Made by a program: the position numbers and the translations under genes. Below, one piece after another: positions 25,468-34,936 of a stretch of 64,000 bases of DNA. The notes under the pieces were generated by a model, which worked only from the letters and a program-made list of their open reading frames with translations, was not told the origin of the DNA and made no database searches. This DNA comes from Phycisphaerales bacterium (lineage in GTDB: Bacteria > Planctomycetota > Phycisphaerae > Phycisphaerales > UBA1924): contig JADLFE010000046.1 of assembly GCA_020845755.1 (NCBI GenBank), positions 1 to 64,000 of the forward strand, given 5' to 3'. How positions within the stretch are numbered: position 1 is the stretch's first letter; the number at the start of each line of letters is the position of its first letter.

Positions 25468-27351
25468 ATGCTTGGCACGTCCGTCCTTGCCGTCGTCCTT
25501 GCGCTTGCCATGTTGGCGAGTTGTTCCTCACACGTCATTTCCGCGGCCCCATCGGTTGCGCGTGCTCAGAACGAGCCGCAGCGCCGCGTTGAATATGTCG
25601 TCGGACTCACCGATGCCAAGACCCAGACCATCACTGTCAGCGTAATCCTCCGCGGCGTACCGGCAGGCGATCTCGAGCTCTGTCTTCCCGTCTGGCGGCC
25701 CGGCCGATACCAGATCCTCGATATGGCCGGCACGATCAGCGGCGTCACCGCCCGCGCCGGCGACGGCAAGCCGCGTGACATCCACAAGGTCGAAAAGGCG
25801 ACGTGGAAGGTTGGCGTGGAGTCCGGTGATGACGAGATCATCGTCGACTATCGCGTGTATGCGAACTCGCTCGGCGATCGCACGCGACACGCCGACGAGA
25901 CGCACGCCTTTCTCTCGCCCGCCGCGGTGTTCATGTACGCGCCGGCGCTCCGCCTGGAGCCATTGGTCGTGCGTCTAAACATGCCCGAGGGATGGAAGAT
26001 CGCGTCCGGCCTTGAGCCCGACCCCGGTGATCCATTCGCACTGTTCGCGCCGGACTACGACGTCCTCGTCGACTCACCGATCGAGGCCGGGTTTCACGAT
26101 GTGCTCGAGTTTGACGTCGATGGCACCCCGCACCAGATCGCGGTGTGGTGGGGAGGAGTCGCACCCGGTGCTGCGCCATCTCGTCGGGGAAAGCTCTTCG
26201 ATCAAGCGAAGATTGCTGGTGACTTCAGCAAAATTATCCGATCGCAGCGCGACATCTTCGGTTCGTTCCCGTATCCGCGATACGTTTTTCTCGTCCATTG
26301 CTACCAGGGCGGGGGTGGCGGCACGGAGCATGTCAACTCGACCATTGTTGGCTGCTCGCCGGCCGCCTTTGAGGAGGAAGCACGCTATCGCAGCTTTCTC
26401 ACCCTCATTTCGCACGAGTTCTTTCACACGTGGAACGTCAAGCAGTTGCGCCCCGCTGGGATCAAGCCATACGACTACCAGCGAGAGAATTACACGGAGT
26501 TGCTGTGGGTTGCCGAGGGCGCGACAACCTACTACGAGAATGTCGCGTTGGTTCGCGCCGGGTTGATCACGGTGGATCATTTCCTGGGCGACATCGCCGG
26601 CATGATCGATGCCGATCGCAGGAGGATCGGGGCCGCTGTTCAGAGCGCCGAGGAATCCAGTTTCGACGCATGGATCAAGTTCAACAAGCCCAGCGCCGAC
26701 GCCGCCAACACGACCGTTTCGTTCTACGACAAGGGGGCACAACTCAGCCTCGTACTCGACCTTCTGATCCGCAACGCCTCGTCCGGCTCACGAAGTCTCG
26801 ACCATGTCATGCGGGGGCTCTACGAGAAGTTCCCGCTCTCAGGGCCAGCCTACACCTCGCGAGATTTCCGAGATCTTGCGATCCGCGCCGCCGGCACCGA
26901 TCTGTCATGGTTCTTCGATCGACATGTGGCCCGCCCTGAACCTGTGGACTATGAGGCCGCGCTTCGCGCCGTGGGATTGGAACTTCATGTGTCCGACACC
27001 TCCCTCAGGCGTACGATCGGCGCGGCATTCGACGACGCAGATGGCGGGGCCCGCATCTCATCCATCGAAACTGCCAGTGCCGCGGCACAGTCCGGGCTTC
27101 TCGTCGGCGACATCATCGTCGCCCTGAACGATCGTCGTGTGCGCGGAGGTGAGATGGCGTCGCGCATGAACGAACTCGCCGCGGGGGCGGTTGTCGAACT
27201 GACGTTCTTCCGCATGAATGTCCTGCGCCGCGTCTCGATCACACTCGATGAGGTCAAGGGCGGCTCCTGGCGCGTGCGTCGCGTCGAGAACCCTTCTCCG
27301 GAGCAGAAACGGATCTTCGAATCGTGGACGGGTCAGGAGTGGAAGGACTGA
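25468..27351 (+). CDS. M61 family metallopeptidase lipoprotein with PDZ domain
   Basis: A 627-residue zinc peptidase of the glycyl aminopeptidase family M61. The signal peptide has lipobox LASC (Cys19). A beta-rich N-terminal domain (40-230) precedes the catalytic domain with HEFFH at 316-320 and the third ligand Glu350 in LLWVAEGATTYYE. GGGGGTEHVNS lies just before it. A PDZ domain occupies about 520-600 (ETASAAAQSGLLVGDIIVALN). It is probably tethered to the periplasmic face. AGGAGG precedes the ATG. Natural substrates of these enzymes are mostly unknown. Confidence 0.92.
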   Translation: MLGTSVLAVVLALAMLASCSSHVISAAPSVARAQNEPQRRVEYVVGLTDAKTQTITVSVILRGVPAGDLELCLPVWRPGRYQILDMAGTISGVTARAGDGKPRDIHKVEKATWKVGVESGDDEIIVDYRVYANSLGDRTRHADETHAFLSPAAVFMYAPALRLEPLVVRLNMPEGWKIASGLEPDPGDPFALFAPDYDVLVDSPIEAGFHDVLEFDVDGTPHQIAVWWGGVAPGAAPSRRGKLFDQAKIAGDFSKIIRSQRDIFGSFPYPRYVFLVHCYQGGGGGTEHVNSTIVGCSPAAFEEEARYRSFLTLISHEFFHTWNVKQLRPAGIKPYDYQRENYTELLWVAEGATTYYENVALVRAGLITVDHFLGDIAGMIDADRRRIGAAVQSAEESSFDAWIKFNKPSADAANTTVSFYDKGAQLSLVLDLLIRNASSGSRSLDHVMRGLYEKFPLSGPAYTSRDFRDLAIRAAGTDLSWFFDRHVARPEPVDYEAALRAVGLELHVSDTSLRRTIGAAFDDADGGARISSIETASAAAQSGLLVGDIIVALNDRRVRGGEMASRMNELAAGAVVELTFFRMNVLRRVSITLDEVKGGSWRVRRVENPSPEQKRIFESWTGQEWKD

Positions 27352-27397
27352 GCCACGCCGATCGCGGCCGCAGTGGTCGATCTCGCGTCCTGCCAAC

Positions 27398-27422
27398 GAA
27401 AAAGGCCCGGAGTACCGGGCCC
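27398..27422 (-). terminator. intrinsic terminator after tsf
   Basis: On the minus strand GGCCCGG and CCGGGCC pair around a 4-base loop (plus positions 27404-27421) and are followed by TTTTT. It lies 26 bases past the tsf stop codon, and would end the rpsB-tsf transcript. Confidence 0.85.
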
Positions 27423-27447
27423 TTGAGGGAACGTCGACCGGGGGTGA

Positions 27448-28263
27448 TCAGGCGCCTTCGCCCACGGCCCAGCGGCGGAACGCGACCAGTTTGTCAGCGC
27501 CGCCCACCAGGTCCTTGATTTTCTTCGACGGGTCCTTCACGAACGGCTGCTCGAGCAGCGCGATCTCCTCGAAGAACTTCCGCATGCCGCCCTCAACCAT
27601 CTTCTCGGCGATCTCCTTGGGCTTGCCGGACTCCATGGCCTGTTCGATGCGGAACTTCCGTTCCTTCTCGACGACGGCGGCCGGAATCTCCGACGCCGAC
27701 AAGCCCTGCGGGCGAGGAACGGCGGCGACGACGTGCATGCAGACATCCTTGAGCACTACCTCGTCCATCGATGCCTTGCCCTGCACCAGTGATGCGGTCT
27801 TCCCGTCGTGGTGGACGTAGAACGCGAAGGCGCCCGGCACACCGACGAGTTTCTCGGCGCGGGCGAAGGAGCAGTTCTCGCCAGTGGAGATACGAACCTC
27901 ATCGACGGCGCCGGTGATGGAGGGGGTGGCGGCCACGACCCCGGCGCCGCCGGCAAGAACCTCGCCCACGATCTTCTTCATCATGGTGTCGAACTTCTCG
28001 CTCTTGGCGGTGAAGTCGGTCTCGGCACGGATCTCGATGATCGCGGCGGCGGATCGGTCCGCGTTGAGCGCGATGGCGACGCGGCCTTCGCCGGCGGCCC
28101 GGTCCGTGCGCGTATCCATCTTGCCCTTGAGTTCCTTGCGGAGCAGTTCCTCGGCCTTCTCGAAATCCCCGCCGGACTTCTCGAGCGCCGCTTTGCATGC
28201 CATCATCGGAAGCCCCGTCTGATTGCGGAGCTTCATCACATCCTTGGAATTGATCTCGGCCAT
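27448..28263 (-). CDS. tsf: elongation factor Ts
   Basis: A 271-residue guanine-nucleotide exchange factor for EF-Tu. The N-terminal UBA-like domain reads VMKLRNQTGLPMMACKAALEKSGGD. The core has the conserved ETDFTAKSEKF, where most EF-Ts proteins have TDFVA, and the C-terminal module ends near LLEQPFVKD. It follows rpsB, the normal order in bacteria, with a 115-base gap that contains no gene. A strong terminator lies downstream. Confidence 0.96.
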   Translation of the reverse strand: MAEINSKDVMKLRNQTGLPMMACKAALEKSGGDFEKAEELLRKELKGKMDTRTDRAAGEGRVAIALNADRSAAAIIEIRAETDFTAKSEKFDTMMKKIVGEVLAGGAGVVAATPSITGAVDEVRISTGENCSFARAEKLVGVPGAFAFYVHHDGKTASLVQGKASMDEVVLKDVCMHVVAAVPRPQGLSASEIPAAVVEKERKFRIEQAMESGKPKEIAEKMVEGGMRKFFEEIALLEQPFVKDPSKKIKDLVGGADKLVAFRRWAVGEGA

Positions 28264-28378
28264 TGCTCACTCCACGCGGGCGGGAGGCCCGCCATGCTGG
28301 GACAAACTGCGGACGTTGCCGGTTGGACCGACACGCCGCGCTGGTTCATACATCGATCACTCGCGGCACCAAAGGAGA

Positions 28379-29215
28379 TCAGGCATTGCTGGGGGCGGGC
28401 GCGTCGTTGCCGCGGGGCGCGTCCTTGGTGGCTTCGGGCTCGTCACGACGGAACTGGGCGCGACGGCTCCGGCGCGGACCGCCCGCCTCGCCGCCCTGAC
28501 CCGCGTCGGCCTCAGCCTCAACGCCGCCCTGACGCTGCTGCTTGCCCTCGGCGGCGGCGAGGCAGAGTTCACGGATGACCACGTCGATCGAACGCATCGA
28601 GTCATCGTTGCCCGGGATGGCGATGTCAACCATGTCGGGATCACCATCGGTGTCAACGAGGCAGATGGTCGGGATGCCGAGCTTGCGAGCCTCGCGGATC
28701 GCGGTGACTTCACGCTGGATGTCGACGATGACCAGGGCGCCCGGGAGCTTGTCCATGTGGCGGATGCCCTCGAGGTTGCGCTTGATCTTCATCATTTCGC
28801 GACGGAGCTGACTCTCCATCTTCTTGGAGTAACTCGCGAAATTGTCGTTCTTCTCGATGGCTTCGAGTTCCTCGAGACGCTTCAGACGCAGACGGATCGT
28901 GCGGAAGTTGGTGAGCGTGCCGCCCAGCCAGCGCTCCGTGACCCAGTGCATCTTGACGTCGGCAACGCGCGTCTCAAGCACGCTCTTGGCCTGGCGCTTG
29001 GTGCCCACAAAGCACACGTCCTTGCCGTCGCCGACGATCTTGGCGATGAATCGCTTGGCCAGGAGGAGTCCCTTGACGGTCTCCTTGATGTCGATGATGT
29101 GGATCCCGTTGCGCTTGCCGTAGATAAACGGCTGCATCTTCGGGTTCCAGCCGCTGGAGCGCTGGCCGAAGTGAATTCCGGCTTCAATCAGGTCTTGGAC
29201 GAGCGTGCTCGACAT
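28379..29215 (-). CDS. rpsB: 30S ribosomal protein S2
   Basis: A 278-residue S2 with family landmarks LIEAGIHFGQRSSGWNPKM, FVGTKRQAK, WLGGTLTNF and PGNDDSMRSID. The C-terminus is extended by about 45 residues rich in Glu, Ala, Gly, Arg and Asp beyond the usual end near LAAAEGK. It is the first gene of the rpsB-tsf unit; the predicted promoter leaves a leader of about 160 bases. Confidence 0.97.
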   Translation of the reverse strand: MSSTLVQDLIEAGIHFGQRSSGWNPKMQPFIYGKRNGIHIIDIKETVKGLLLAKRFIAKIVGDGKDVCFVGTKRQAKSVLETRVADVKMHWVTERWLGGTLTNFRTIRLRLKRLEELEAIEKNDNFASYSKKMESQLRREMMKIKRNLEGIRHMDKLPGALVIVDIQREVTAIREARKLGIPTICLVDTDGDPDMVDIAIPGNDDSMRSIDVVIRELCLAAAEGKQQRQGGVEAEADAGQGGEAGGPRRSRRAQFRRDEPEATKDAPRGNDAPAPSNA

Positions 29216-29602
29216 GGTTCAATCCTCTGGCAGCGACACCGGCGACCGGATCGGAGTTTCCGGGAAGTGAACAGTCGCGCAAGGGCGCTTCAGTGCGGCA
29301 TGGCCGCGGAACAAAAAACACGAACCCACCGCAACAAGCGGCGTTTTCTGACAATCCGCCCGATCAGCGGAATGCACCGGACTATAGGTCGAACGCTCGT
29401 CAGGGCAATCCTGTGGCGGAGGCACACCGTCGGTCAGAGGACAATCTCGTCCCAATCCAATCGGACGGTATTTGTAAGGTCGTGGGATACGTGCGATGGG
29501 GTGCGACGTTGGTGCTTCTGACGCCCGGCCTGAAGTCAGGTTCTCGGATCGCCGACGACAGAATTAGGGGATTCGCTAGAGGGCGAGATTGGATCTGAAG
29601 CG
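29216..29602. other. 387-base intergenic region between divergent rpsB and the pilus-like operon
   Basis: No supported gene. On the rpsB side it holds a promoter and a leader of about 160 bases with a small CCGC/GCGG hairpin followed by a T-rich stretch, which might take part in ribosomal-protein autoregulation. On the other side I see no convincing sigma-70 or sigma-54 promoter for the PilZ gene. Confidence 0.5.
29381..29408 (-). promoter_or_regulatory. predicted rpsB promoter
   Basis: On the minus strand TTGCCC (29408-29403) and TATAGT (29386-29381) are spaced by 16 bases. This gives a leader of roughly 160 bases before the rpsB ATG. Confidence 0.5.
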
Positions 29603-30010
29603 ATGCGTGAACCAGATCAGATGCTTTTGCGCCGCACGACGCGGCACGCGGTCAGCCTTCGGGCGATGGTCAGCGTGTCGCCGGTCCATCGCACGATGGT
29701 CCGCCTGTCGCAGGCCCTGGGCGGGCGCGATGCGTGGTTGTCGTGCGATGTGGTGGACTTCTCCGGAGGTGGGATCGGGATCATCGCCAGTTGCTTCTTC
29801 CCTCGCAATTGCCGCGTCTGGGTCAAGGTGCTTTCGGGTGAGAATGATGGGCAGCGCACGCTGTTGGCGGTGGAGTGCACGGTCAATCGTGTCGTGATGA
29901 CCGACCGGCGTCCAGCGTACTTGCTGGGTCTGGGGTGGCATGAGCCCACCGACGCGATCAAGGCCAAGATCTCGGAGGTCCTCGACCTGCTGGAAGGAGA
30001 GGACGCATGA
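29603..30010 (+). CDS. PilZ-domain protein
   Basis: A 135-residue protein with the cyclic-di-GMP binding signature of PilZ domains: RRTTRHAV near the N-terminus and DVVDFSGGGIGI about 40 residues later. It starts the pseudopilus operon and its stop overlaps the GspE start (ATGA). It may couple c-di-GMP level to assembly of the pilus-like machine. Binding is inferred from the motif only. Confidence 0.82.
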   Translation: MREPDQMLLRRTTRHAVSLRAMVSVSPVHRTMVRLSQALGGRDAWLSCDVVDFSGGGIGIIASCFFPRNCRVWVKVLSGENDGQRTLLAVECTVNRVVMTDRRPAYLLGLGWHEPTDAIKAKISEVLDLLEGEDA

Positions 30011-31695
30011 GAGACTCGGGCGATTTCCTCATCCGTACGCTGCTCGCCGAGGGTGTAGTTACACCAGCGGAGGTCGAGCGTGCCCAGCAGACCGGGCAAT
30101 CGCAGCGTCGTGATCCTCTCGACATGCTCGTGGCCGGGGGGGCGGTCAGCGCACGCACGCTGGCGATCTTCCGTGCCAAGATCTGCGAATACCCGTTCGT
30201 AGATCTGGCGCAGTTCGACATCGATCTGCGGCACGCGTCGCGCATCCCGCGTGCGACGGCGGAGAAACTCGGTGTCTTCCCGCTGTTCTGTTTCGACAGC
30301 GGCGCGACGGTCGCGATGCTGGATCCGCTCAATCTGAGCGCGATCGACCAGGTTCGGCAGCTCCTGAAGTGCGAGGTCGATCCGGTCATATGCGACGCCG
30401 AGCAGCTCGGCGCGCTCATTACCCGCGCATACTCGCTCGTCCGGACCAGCGGCGCGGACGCGGTGGTGAGCGTCGAGGACGACAAGGACACGACCAGCGG
30501 CGACGAGCCGGTGGTGGCGGCGGTCAACCAGATCATCATGACCGCGATCGAACTGGGCGCCAGCGATATCCACCTCAACCCCGACGATGACGCGCTGCAT
30601 CTTCGCTATCGCGTCGATGGAGTGATGCGCACGCTCCACGGCCCCTCGAAGGGCATGCACGCGGGGCTCGTTCAGCGGCTCAAGGTCATGTCCAAGCTTG
30701 ACGTCGCGCAGACGCGCAAGCCGCAGGACGGCAAGATCCGGTTCGCCCCCGCCACGGGCGACCCGGTGGATATCCGTCTCTCACTCCTGCCCACGATCCA
30801 CGGCGAGAACGCGGTCATGCGTCTGCTCCGTGGCGGCGCGACCATCGGCCGGATCGAAGATCTCAATATGCCAGACGACGTGAGGAAGTGCTACGAGGAC
30901 GCGATCACGCGTCCGCACGGCATGATCCTTGTCACCGGGCCGACGGGCTCGGGCAAGACAACGACGTTGTACACGGCGTTGGCAGAGATCAATTGCCCAG
31001 AGCGGAACATCGTGACCATCGAAGATCCGGTGGAAGTCCGTCTGCCTCTGGTGCGTCAGGTGCAGGTGAACGCCGAGATCGGGCTGACGTTTGCGACGGC
31101 ATTGCGTTCGATCCTGCGTCAGGACCCGGATGTGGTGCTGGTGGGCGAGATCCGCGACAGCGAGACCGCACGCATCGCGGTGCAGGCCGCCATGACAGGG
31201 CACCTGGTCTTCTCGACATTGCACACCAACGACGCGGTGGGAGCGGTGGCGCGATTGCGTGATCTGGACGTGCCGGCGTTCGGGATCAATCAAGGCCTGT
31301 TGTGCGTGCTGGCGCAGCGGCTGGTGAGGAAGATCTGCAGTTCATGCCGTCAGAAGACGCCAACGCTCTCAGACGTGATGGACCATGTCGCGGTCAACCC
31401 TGGCGATGCGCAAAAGTTCCGATACGGCGCCGGATGCGACGCGTGCGGGCAGACGGGGTATCGCGGGCGCGTGGGCGTGTACGAGATCTTCAGGATCACA
31501 CCCGCTGCGCACAAGTTGATCGAGCAGAACGCGAGCATCACTGACCTGCGCCGGCTCGCCGCCAGCGAGGGGATGCGCACCATGTGGGACGATGGCCTGG
31601 CCAAGGCGATCAAGGGGCAGACGACCTGGCAGGAGTTGATGAAGCTGCGCACCATCATCGACATCGAGGAAGGCGAAAGCAGGGCGGCAGCATGA
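30007..31695 (+). CDS. gspE: type II secretion / type IV pilus assembly ATPase (GspE/PilB)
   Basis: A 562-residue cytoplasmic assembly ATPase. Residues 1-150 are a MshEN/T2SSE-N domain. The catalytic half has Walker A GPTGSGKTTT, the Asp box EDPVEVRLPLVRQVQVN, Walker B RQDPDVVLVGEIRDSETA and the His box TGHLVFSTLHTNDA. A tetracysteine zinc site (CSSC and CDACG) marks it as an assembly ATPase rather than a PilT retraction motor. It overlaps PilZ upstream and GspF downstream by 4 bases. Confidence 0.95.
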   Translation: MRDSGDFLIRTLLAEGVVTPAEVERAQQTGQSQRRDPLDMLVAGGAVSARTLAIFRAKICEYPFVDLAQFDIDLRHASRIPRATAEKLGVFPLFCFDSGATVAMLDPLNLSAIDQVRQLLKCEVDPVICDAEQLGALITRAYSLVRTSGADAVVSVEDDKDTTSGDEPVVAAVNQIIMTAIELGASDIHLNPDDDALHLRYRVDGVMRTLHGPSKGMHAGLVQRLKVMSKLDVAQTRKPQDGKIRFAPATGDPVDIRLSLLPTIHGENAVMRLLRGGATIGRIEDLNMPDDVRKCYEDAITRPHGMILVTGPTGSGKTTTLYTALAEINCPERNIVTIEDPVEVRLPLVRQVQVNAEIGLTFATALRSILRQDPDVVLVGEIRDSETARIAVQAAMTGHLVFSTLHTNDAVGAVARLRDLDVPAFGINQGLLCVLAQRLVRKICSSCRQKTPTLSDVMDHVAVNPGDAQKFRYGAGCDACGQTGYRGRVGVYEIFRITPAAHKLIEQNASITDLRRLAASEGMRTMWDDGLAKAIKGQTTWQELMKLRTIIDIEEGESRAAA

Positions 31696-32897
31696 ACGGT
31701 GAGCGATATGCCTATACAGCGATCGACGCGTCGGGCGCGAAGGTCCGCGGCGAGGTCGTGGCGATCGGCGAGCAGGAAGCATGCCGCTCTCTGTCGGCCC
31801 GGGGCCTGACGCCGTTGAAGGTGCTGGCGCGTCGGCAGCGCGGCCCGCTCTTTTCGTCGCAGCGAGTGAGCACGCAGGACATCGCCGACGTGACGCGTGA
31901 ACTGGCGGTGCTGATCGAGGCGAAGATCCCGCTGGCGCGCAGTCTGCATTCGATCGCGGAGCAGGAGTCCAAGCCCGCGTTGGCTGGCATGATGCGCAGC
32001 ATCGCCACGGCGATCGAGGCAGGTGAACCACTAACGCGTGCGCTGGATCCGTACCGGGAGTCGTTCGGAGAGGTGTACCTCGAAACGCTGAGGGCGGCTG
32101 AGAAGTCCGGAAATCTCGCGGAGGTGATGGGGTACCTCGCGGAGTTGTTGGACCGCCAGATCGAATCGTCTCAGCAACTCCGTCGCGCGATGACGTACCC
32201 GGCGATCGTGCTGAGCGTTGTGGTCGCGGCGGTCACGGTCATCGTGGTATTCGTCGTTCCGAAGTTCGCGGATACGTTCGGCTCGCAGGGCGTTGAACTT
32301 CCGACCATCACCCGCTGGGTTCAGAAACTCGGCGAATCGGTGAAATCGTTCTGGTGGGCGTACCTGGGAGGCCTGGGGTCGGTCGTGGCCGCCTTGCTCG
32401 GCTACGCCAAGAGCCCGGACGGGCGCGAGTTCTTCGAGCGGCTTCTGCTTCGGATCCCGTACCTCGGAAAGATCGTGGTATCTTCCACGGTCGCCCAGTT
32501 GACGCGCGTGATGTCGATCGGCCTGTCCTCCGGGCTTGGCCTCATCGAGTCGATCGAACTGGGCGGGCGCGCCAGCGGACGCACTGTAATTCGGGCTGAA
32601 TGCGATGGGGTTGCCAGCGCCCTTCGCGGCGGGCAGGAACTCCCGACCGCACTCTCAGAGACCAGGTACCTGCCGCCCTTCGCCAAGCGAATGCTGGTCG
32701 CGGGGAAGGACTCCGCGGAGTTGTCGCGCGCCTGCGGGATCATCGCCAAGCATTTCGATCGCGAGGCCTCGCACCTGACCAAGAACATCAACACAGTCAT
32801 CGAGCCGCTCCTCACGGTCGCGATGGCGGGCATCGTGCTGCTGGTCGCGCTCTCCGTGTTCCTGCCCATGTGGCAGATGGTCAAGATCAAACACTGA
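31692..32897 (+). CDS. gspF: type II secretion / pilus inner-membrane protein (GspF/PilC)
   Basis: A 401-residue polytopic protein forming the inner-membrane platform. Two T2SSF repeats are visible, one starting at VTRELAVLIEAKIPLARSLHSI and the other at VAQLTRVMSIGLSSGLGLIESI. Three membrane helices are located near residues 175-200, 225-245 and 375-395. The ATG overlaps the GspE stop (ATGA), which fixes the start. Confidence 0.94.
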   Translation: MNGERYAYTAIDASGAKVRGEVVAIGEQEACRSLSARGLTPLKVLARRQRGPLFSSQRVSTQDIADVTRELAVLIEAKIPLARSLHSIAEQESKPALAGMMRSIATAIEAGEPLTRALDPYRESFGEVYLETLRAAEKSGNLAEVMGYLAELLDRQIESSQQLRRAMTYPAIVLSVVVAAVTVIVVFVVPKFADTFGSQGVELPTITRWVQKLGESVKSFWWAYLGGLGSVVAALLGYAKSPDGREFFERLLLRIPYLGKIVVSSTVAQLTRVMSIGLSSGLGLIESIELGGRASGRTVIRAECDGVASALRGGQELPTALSETRYLPPFAKRMLVAGKDSAELSRACGIIAKHFDREASHLTKNINTVIEPLLTVAMAGIVLLVALSVFLPMWQMVKIKH

Positions 32898-32905
32898 GCC
32901 ACGCG

Positions 32906-33406
32906 ATGGAGACTTCCGTGATTCCATGCATGTTCCAACGCACGATCGCACGCGCCTTCACCCTCCTCGAGGTGATGGTGGTGATCATCGTGATCGGGAT
33001 CCTCGCCGCGATCGTCGTGCCACGCTTCGGGGGCGTGACCGAAGACGCAAAGTCGTCGGCTCTGCAGGGCGCGCTGGGCGGCGTCCGCTCTTCCATCGCC
33101 AGTTTCCGCGCCAAGGCGGTCATCAGCGGAACGACGACCTTTCCGACCTACGACGAACTGATGAAGACCGGGATCGTTGTGCAGCAGGAGATCCCCAAGA
33201 ACCCCTACAGCAACCTGAGCACCGTGAGGGAGGTCAGCGGCGCCGATGCTGCCGCGCGTGTCGTGGATGGGTCCGAGAAGTTCGGCTGGAATTACTGGGT
33301 CGACAACGCGTCAACCCCACCGCAATGCATCTTTTACGCCAATTCAAAGGACGCCACGACCGTCAGTGACGGCTCGGGCGGATTCAAGAGCGCCAACGAC
33401 CTGTGA
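32906..33406 (+). CDS. gspG: type II secretion major pseudopilin (GspG-like)
   Basis: A 166-residue prepilin-like protein. A short basic leader precedes the N-methylation motif FTLLEVMVVIIVIGILAAIVVPRF. The residue before the cleavage site is Ala rather than the usual Gly. The C-terminal half has the NPYSNLSTV stretch and ends in a glycine/aspartate-rich segment typical of the calcium-binding tail of GspG. An in-frame ATG at 32930 would give a shorter leader. Confidence 0.85.
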   Translation: METSVIPCMFQRTIARAFTLLEVMVVIIVIGILAAIVVPRFGGVTEDAKSSALQGALGGVRSSIASFRAKAVISGTTTFPTYDELMKTGIVVQQEIPKNPYSNLSTVREVSGADAAARVVDGSEKFGWNYWVDNASTPPQCIFYANSKDATTVSDGSGGFKSANDL

Positions 33407-33945
33407 AGATCAAGTGGCCATCTCGTTCAACCACACACGGCGCGTTCACGATCCTGGAACTCGTCGTGGTGATCGTCATTATGGCCATCCTTGCAGGCTC
33501 GGTCATTCCTGCGCTGACGGGCATGGACGATGCTCGCGGCGCCGCAGCGGCGCAGGAGATCCAGCGGCGTCTCCAGTTCTGCAGGCAGAACGCGCTGGCC
33601 GTGGGCGAGGCGACGGGACTGCGCATCACGATCAAGACGGGCGAGATTGAAATGCTGAGCAAGCGTCCGGGTGGGATCGCGCAGGCCGCTCGTGATCCCT
33701 TGGGACAACTCTCCGCTCCTTGGTATCTCCCGCGGGCGTACCGCGGGCTGGCAATTTCGTCGTTTGTGCACACCGACGGGAGCAAGGGCGACGGCACGAT
33801 CTGGTTCTCGTTCGAGGGTGAGCCGCAGACACGCGACGGAGACGGCGAATCGCCGGCCTCGGCGGTCCAGGACGCCGTGATCACGCTCAACAACGGGCGG
33901 ACGATCACGGTGCGGCGCCTTTCAGGGCTGGTGGAACAGGAATGA
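33403..33945 (+). CDS. prepilin-like minor pseudopilin (GspH-like)
   Basis: A 180-residue protein with GTG start overlapping the previous stop (GTGA). The prepilin segment AFTILELVVVIVIMAILAGSVIPAL is followed by a soluble domain with the conserved QRRLQFCRQNALAVGEATGLRI, characteristic of GspH/FimT minor pseudopilins. Second of four pseudopilin genes in a row. Confidence 0.8.
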   Translation: MKIKWPSRSTTHGAFTILELVVVIVIMAILAGSVIPALTGMDDARGAAAAQEIQRRLQFCRQNALAVGEATGLRITIKTGEIEMLSKRPGGIAQAARDPLGQLSAPWYLPRAYRGLAISSFVHTDGSKGDGTIWFSFEGEPQTRDGDGESPASAVQDAVITLNNGRTITVRRLSGLVEQE

Positions 33946-34433
33946 CCGCTCGCACCGCCAACACCCGCCGGCGTGGATCGACACTCCTTGAGTGCATCGT
34001 GGTGATCGTGGTCCTGGCGATCGCGGTACCGCCGACGCTCTCGTGGATGGGGCAGGCTGGCGACGAGCGTGCCGACCAGGTGAACTCCATCCGTGCGATC
34101 ACGCTGGCGCAGGGCGTAATCGAGAACATCATGGCGGATTCCATGAGCACCAGCGCGGGACTCGGATTCACGGCTCTGGCCGATCCAGCGGTGTACCTGG
34201 ACACCCCGACGACGGGCCTGCGGGCGCGTCTGGCGGATATCACCGCTACCTATGAGTCGCTTGGATTCTCCTATGCGGTGACGATCAGCGGGCTCGTGGA
34301 CGCGGACGGCGTGGTCAACGCGGACACGACGCTCAACCTGTTCCGCGACGTGAGGGTGACTGTGTCATTCCCGCTCAGCGACGGCACGACCGCCGCGATG
34401 GACGTCGAGACCGTACTTGCCGATCTTTCATGA
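33942..34433 (+). CDS. prepilin-like minor pseudopilin (GspI/PilV-like)
   Basis: A 163-residue protein. The leader MTARTANTRRRGS precedes TLLECIVVIVVLAIAVPPTL, a prepilin helix with Glu at position 5. The region after it (SIRAITLAQGVIENIMAD) is like GspI and PilV. It overlaps its neighbours by 4 bases on each side. Confidence 0.78.
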   Translation: MTARTANTRRRGSTLLECIVVIVVLAIAVPPTLSWMGQAGDERADQVNSIRAITLAQGVIENIMADSMSTSAGLGFTALADPAVYLDTPTTGLRARLADITATYESLGFSYAVTISGLVDADGVVNADTTLNLFRDVRVTVSFPLSDGTTAAMDVETVLADLS

Positions 34434-34936
34434 AACACGAACCGATGCAATCCCGTGCGTTCACGCTCGTCGAGTTGACGGTGACCGTGGTGGTCATGGG
34501 GATCGTCGCCGCGCTTCTTCTCCCGGTGATCCACGGGGCCGCGGATGTATACGGATCATCAGTCGGCACGCGCCTGACCTCCGAGCGAGTCGCGTACGCC
34601 ATGGAGCGCACCCTGCGACTGCTGCGCGATGTTCCGCTGGGCGCCGCCGACGCCACGGTGGGGATCTCCACCGCCGCCGTCGACGGGGTCACGTTCAGCG
34701 ACGGGCGCCGGCTGTGGCTGGATGGAGGGACGCTCATGCTCACAGACTCCGGCGTCGAAGCGCCCCTGTGCCGCGAGGTCCAGGTCTTCGAGATCAAGTA
34801 CTACAGCGATGACGGGCGGACCAGCACAATCTCATCGCCCGGCACAACGCAGCGATTCACCGTGACGATCACGTCGGGGAACTACGAACTTCGGGGTGCC
34901 GCGTTCGCCCGTGTGCGTGCCGGAGGTGCGTCATGA
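34430..34936 (+). CDS. prepilin-like minor pseudopilin (GspJ/PilW-like)
   Basis: A 168-residue protein with prepilin segment AFTLVELTVTVVVMGIVAALLLPVI, followed by a soluble beta-rich domain that includes VFEIKYYSDDG, as in GspJ. It is placed between GspI-like and GspK-like genes, the usual order of minor pseudopilins. Confidence 0.78.
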   Translation: MKHEPMQSRAFTLVELTVTVVVMGIVAALLLPVIHGAADVYGSSVGTRLTSERVAYAMERTLRLLRDVPLGAADATVGISTAAVDGVTFSDGRRLWLDGGTLMLTDSGVEAPLCREVQVFEIKYYSDDGRTSTISSPGTTQRFTVTITSGNYELRGAAFARVRAGGAS

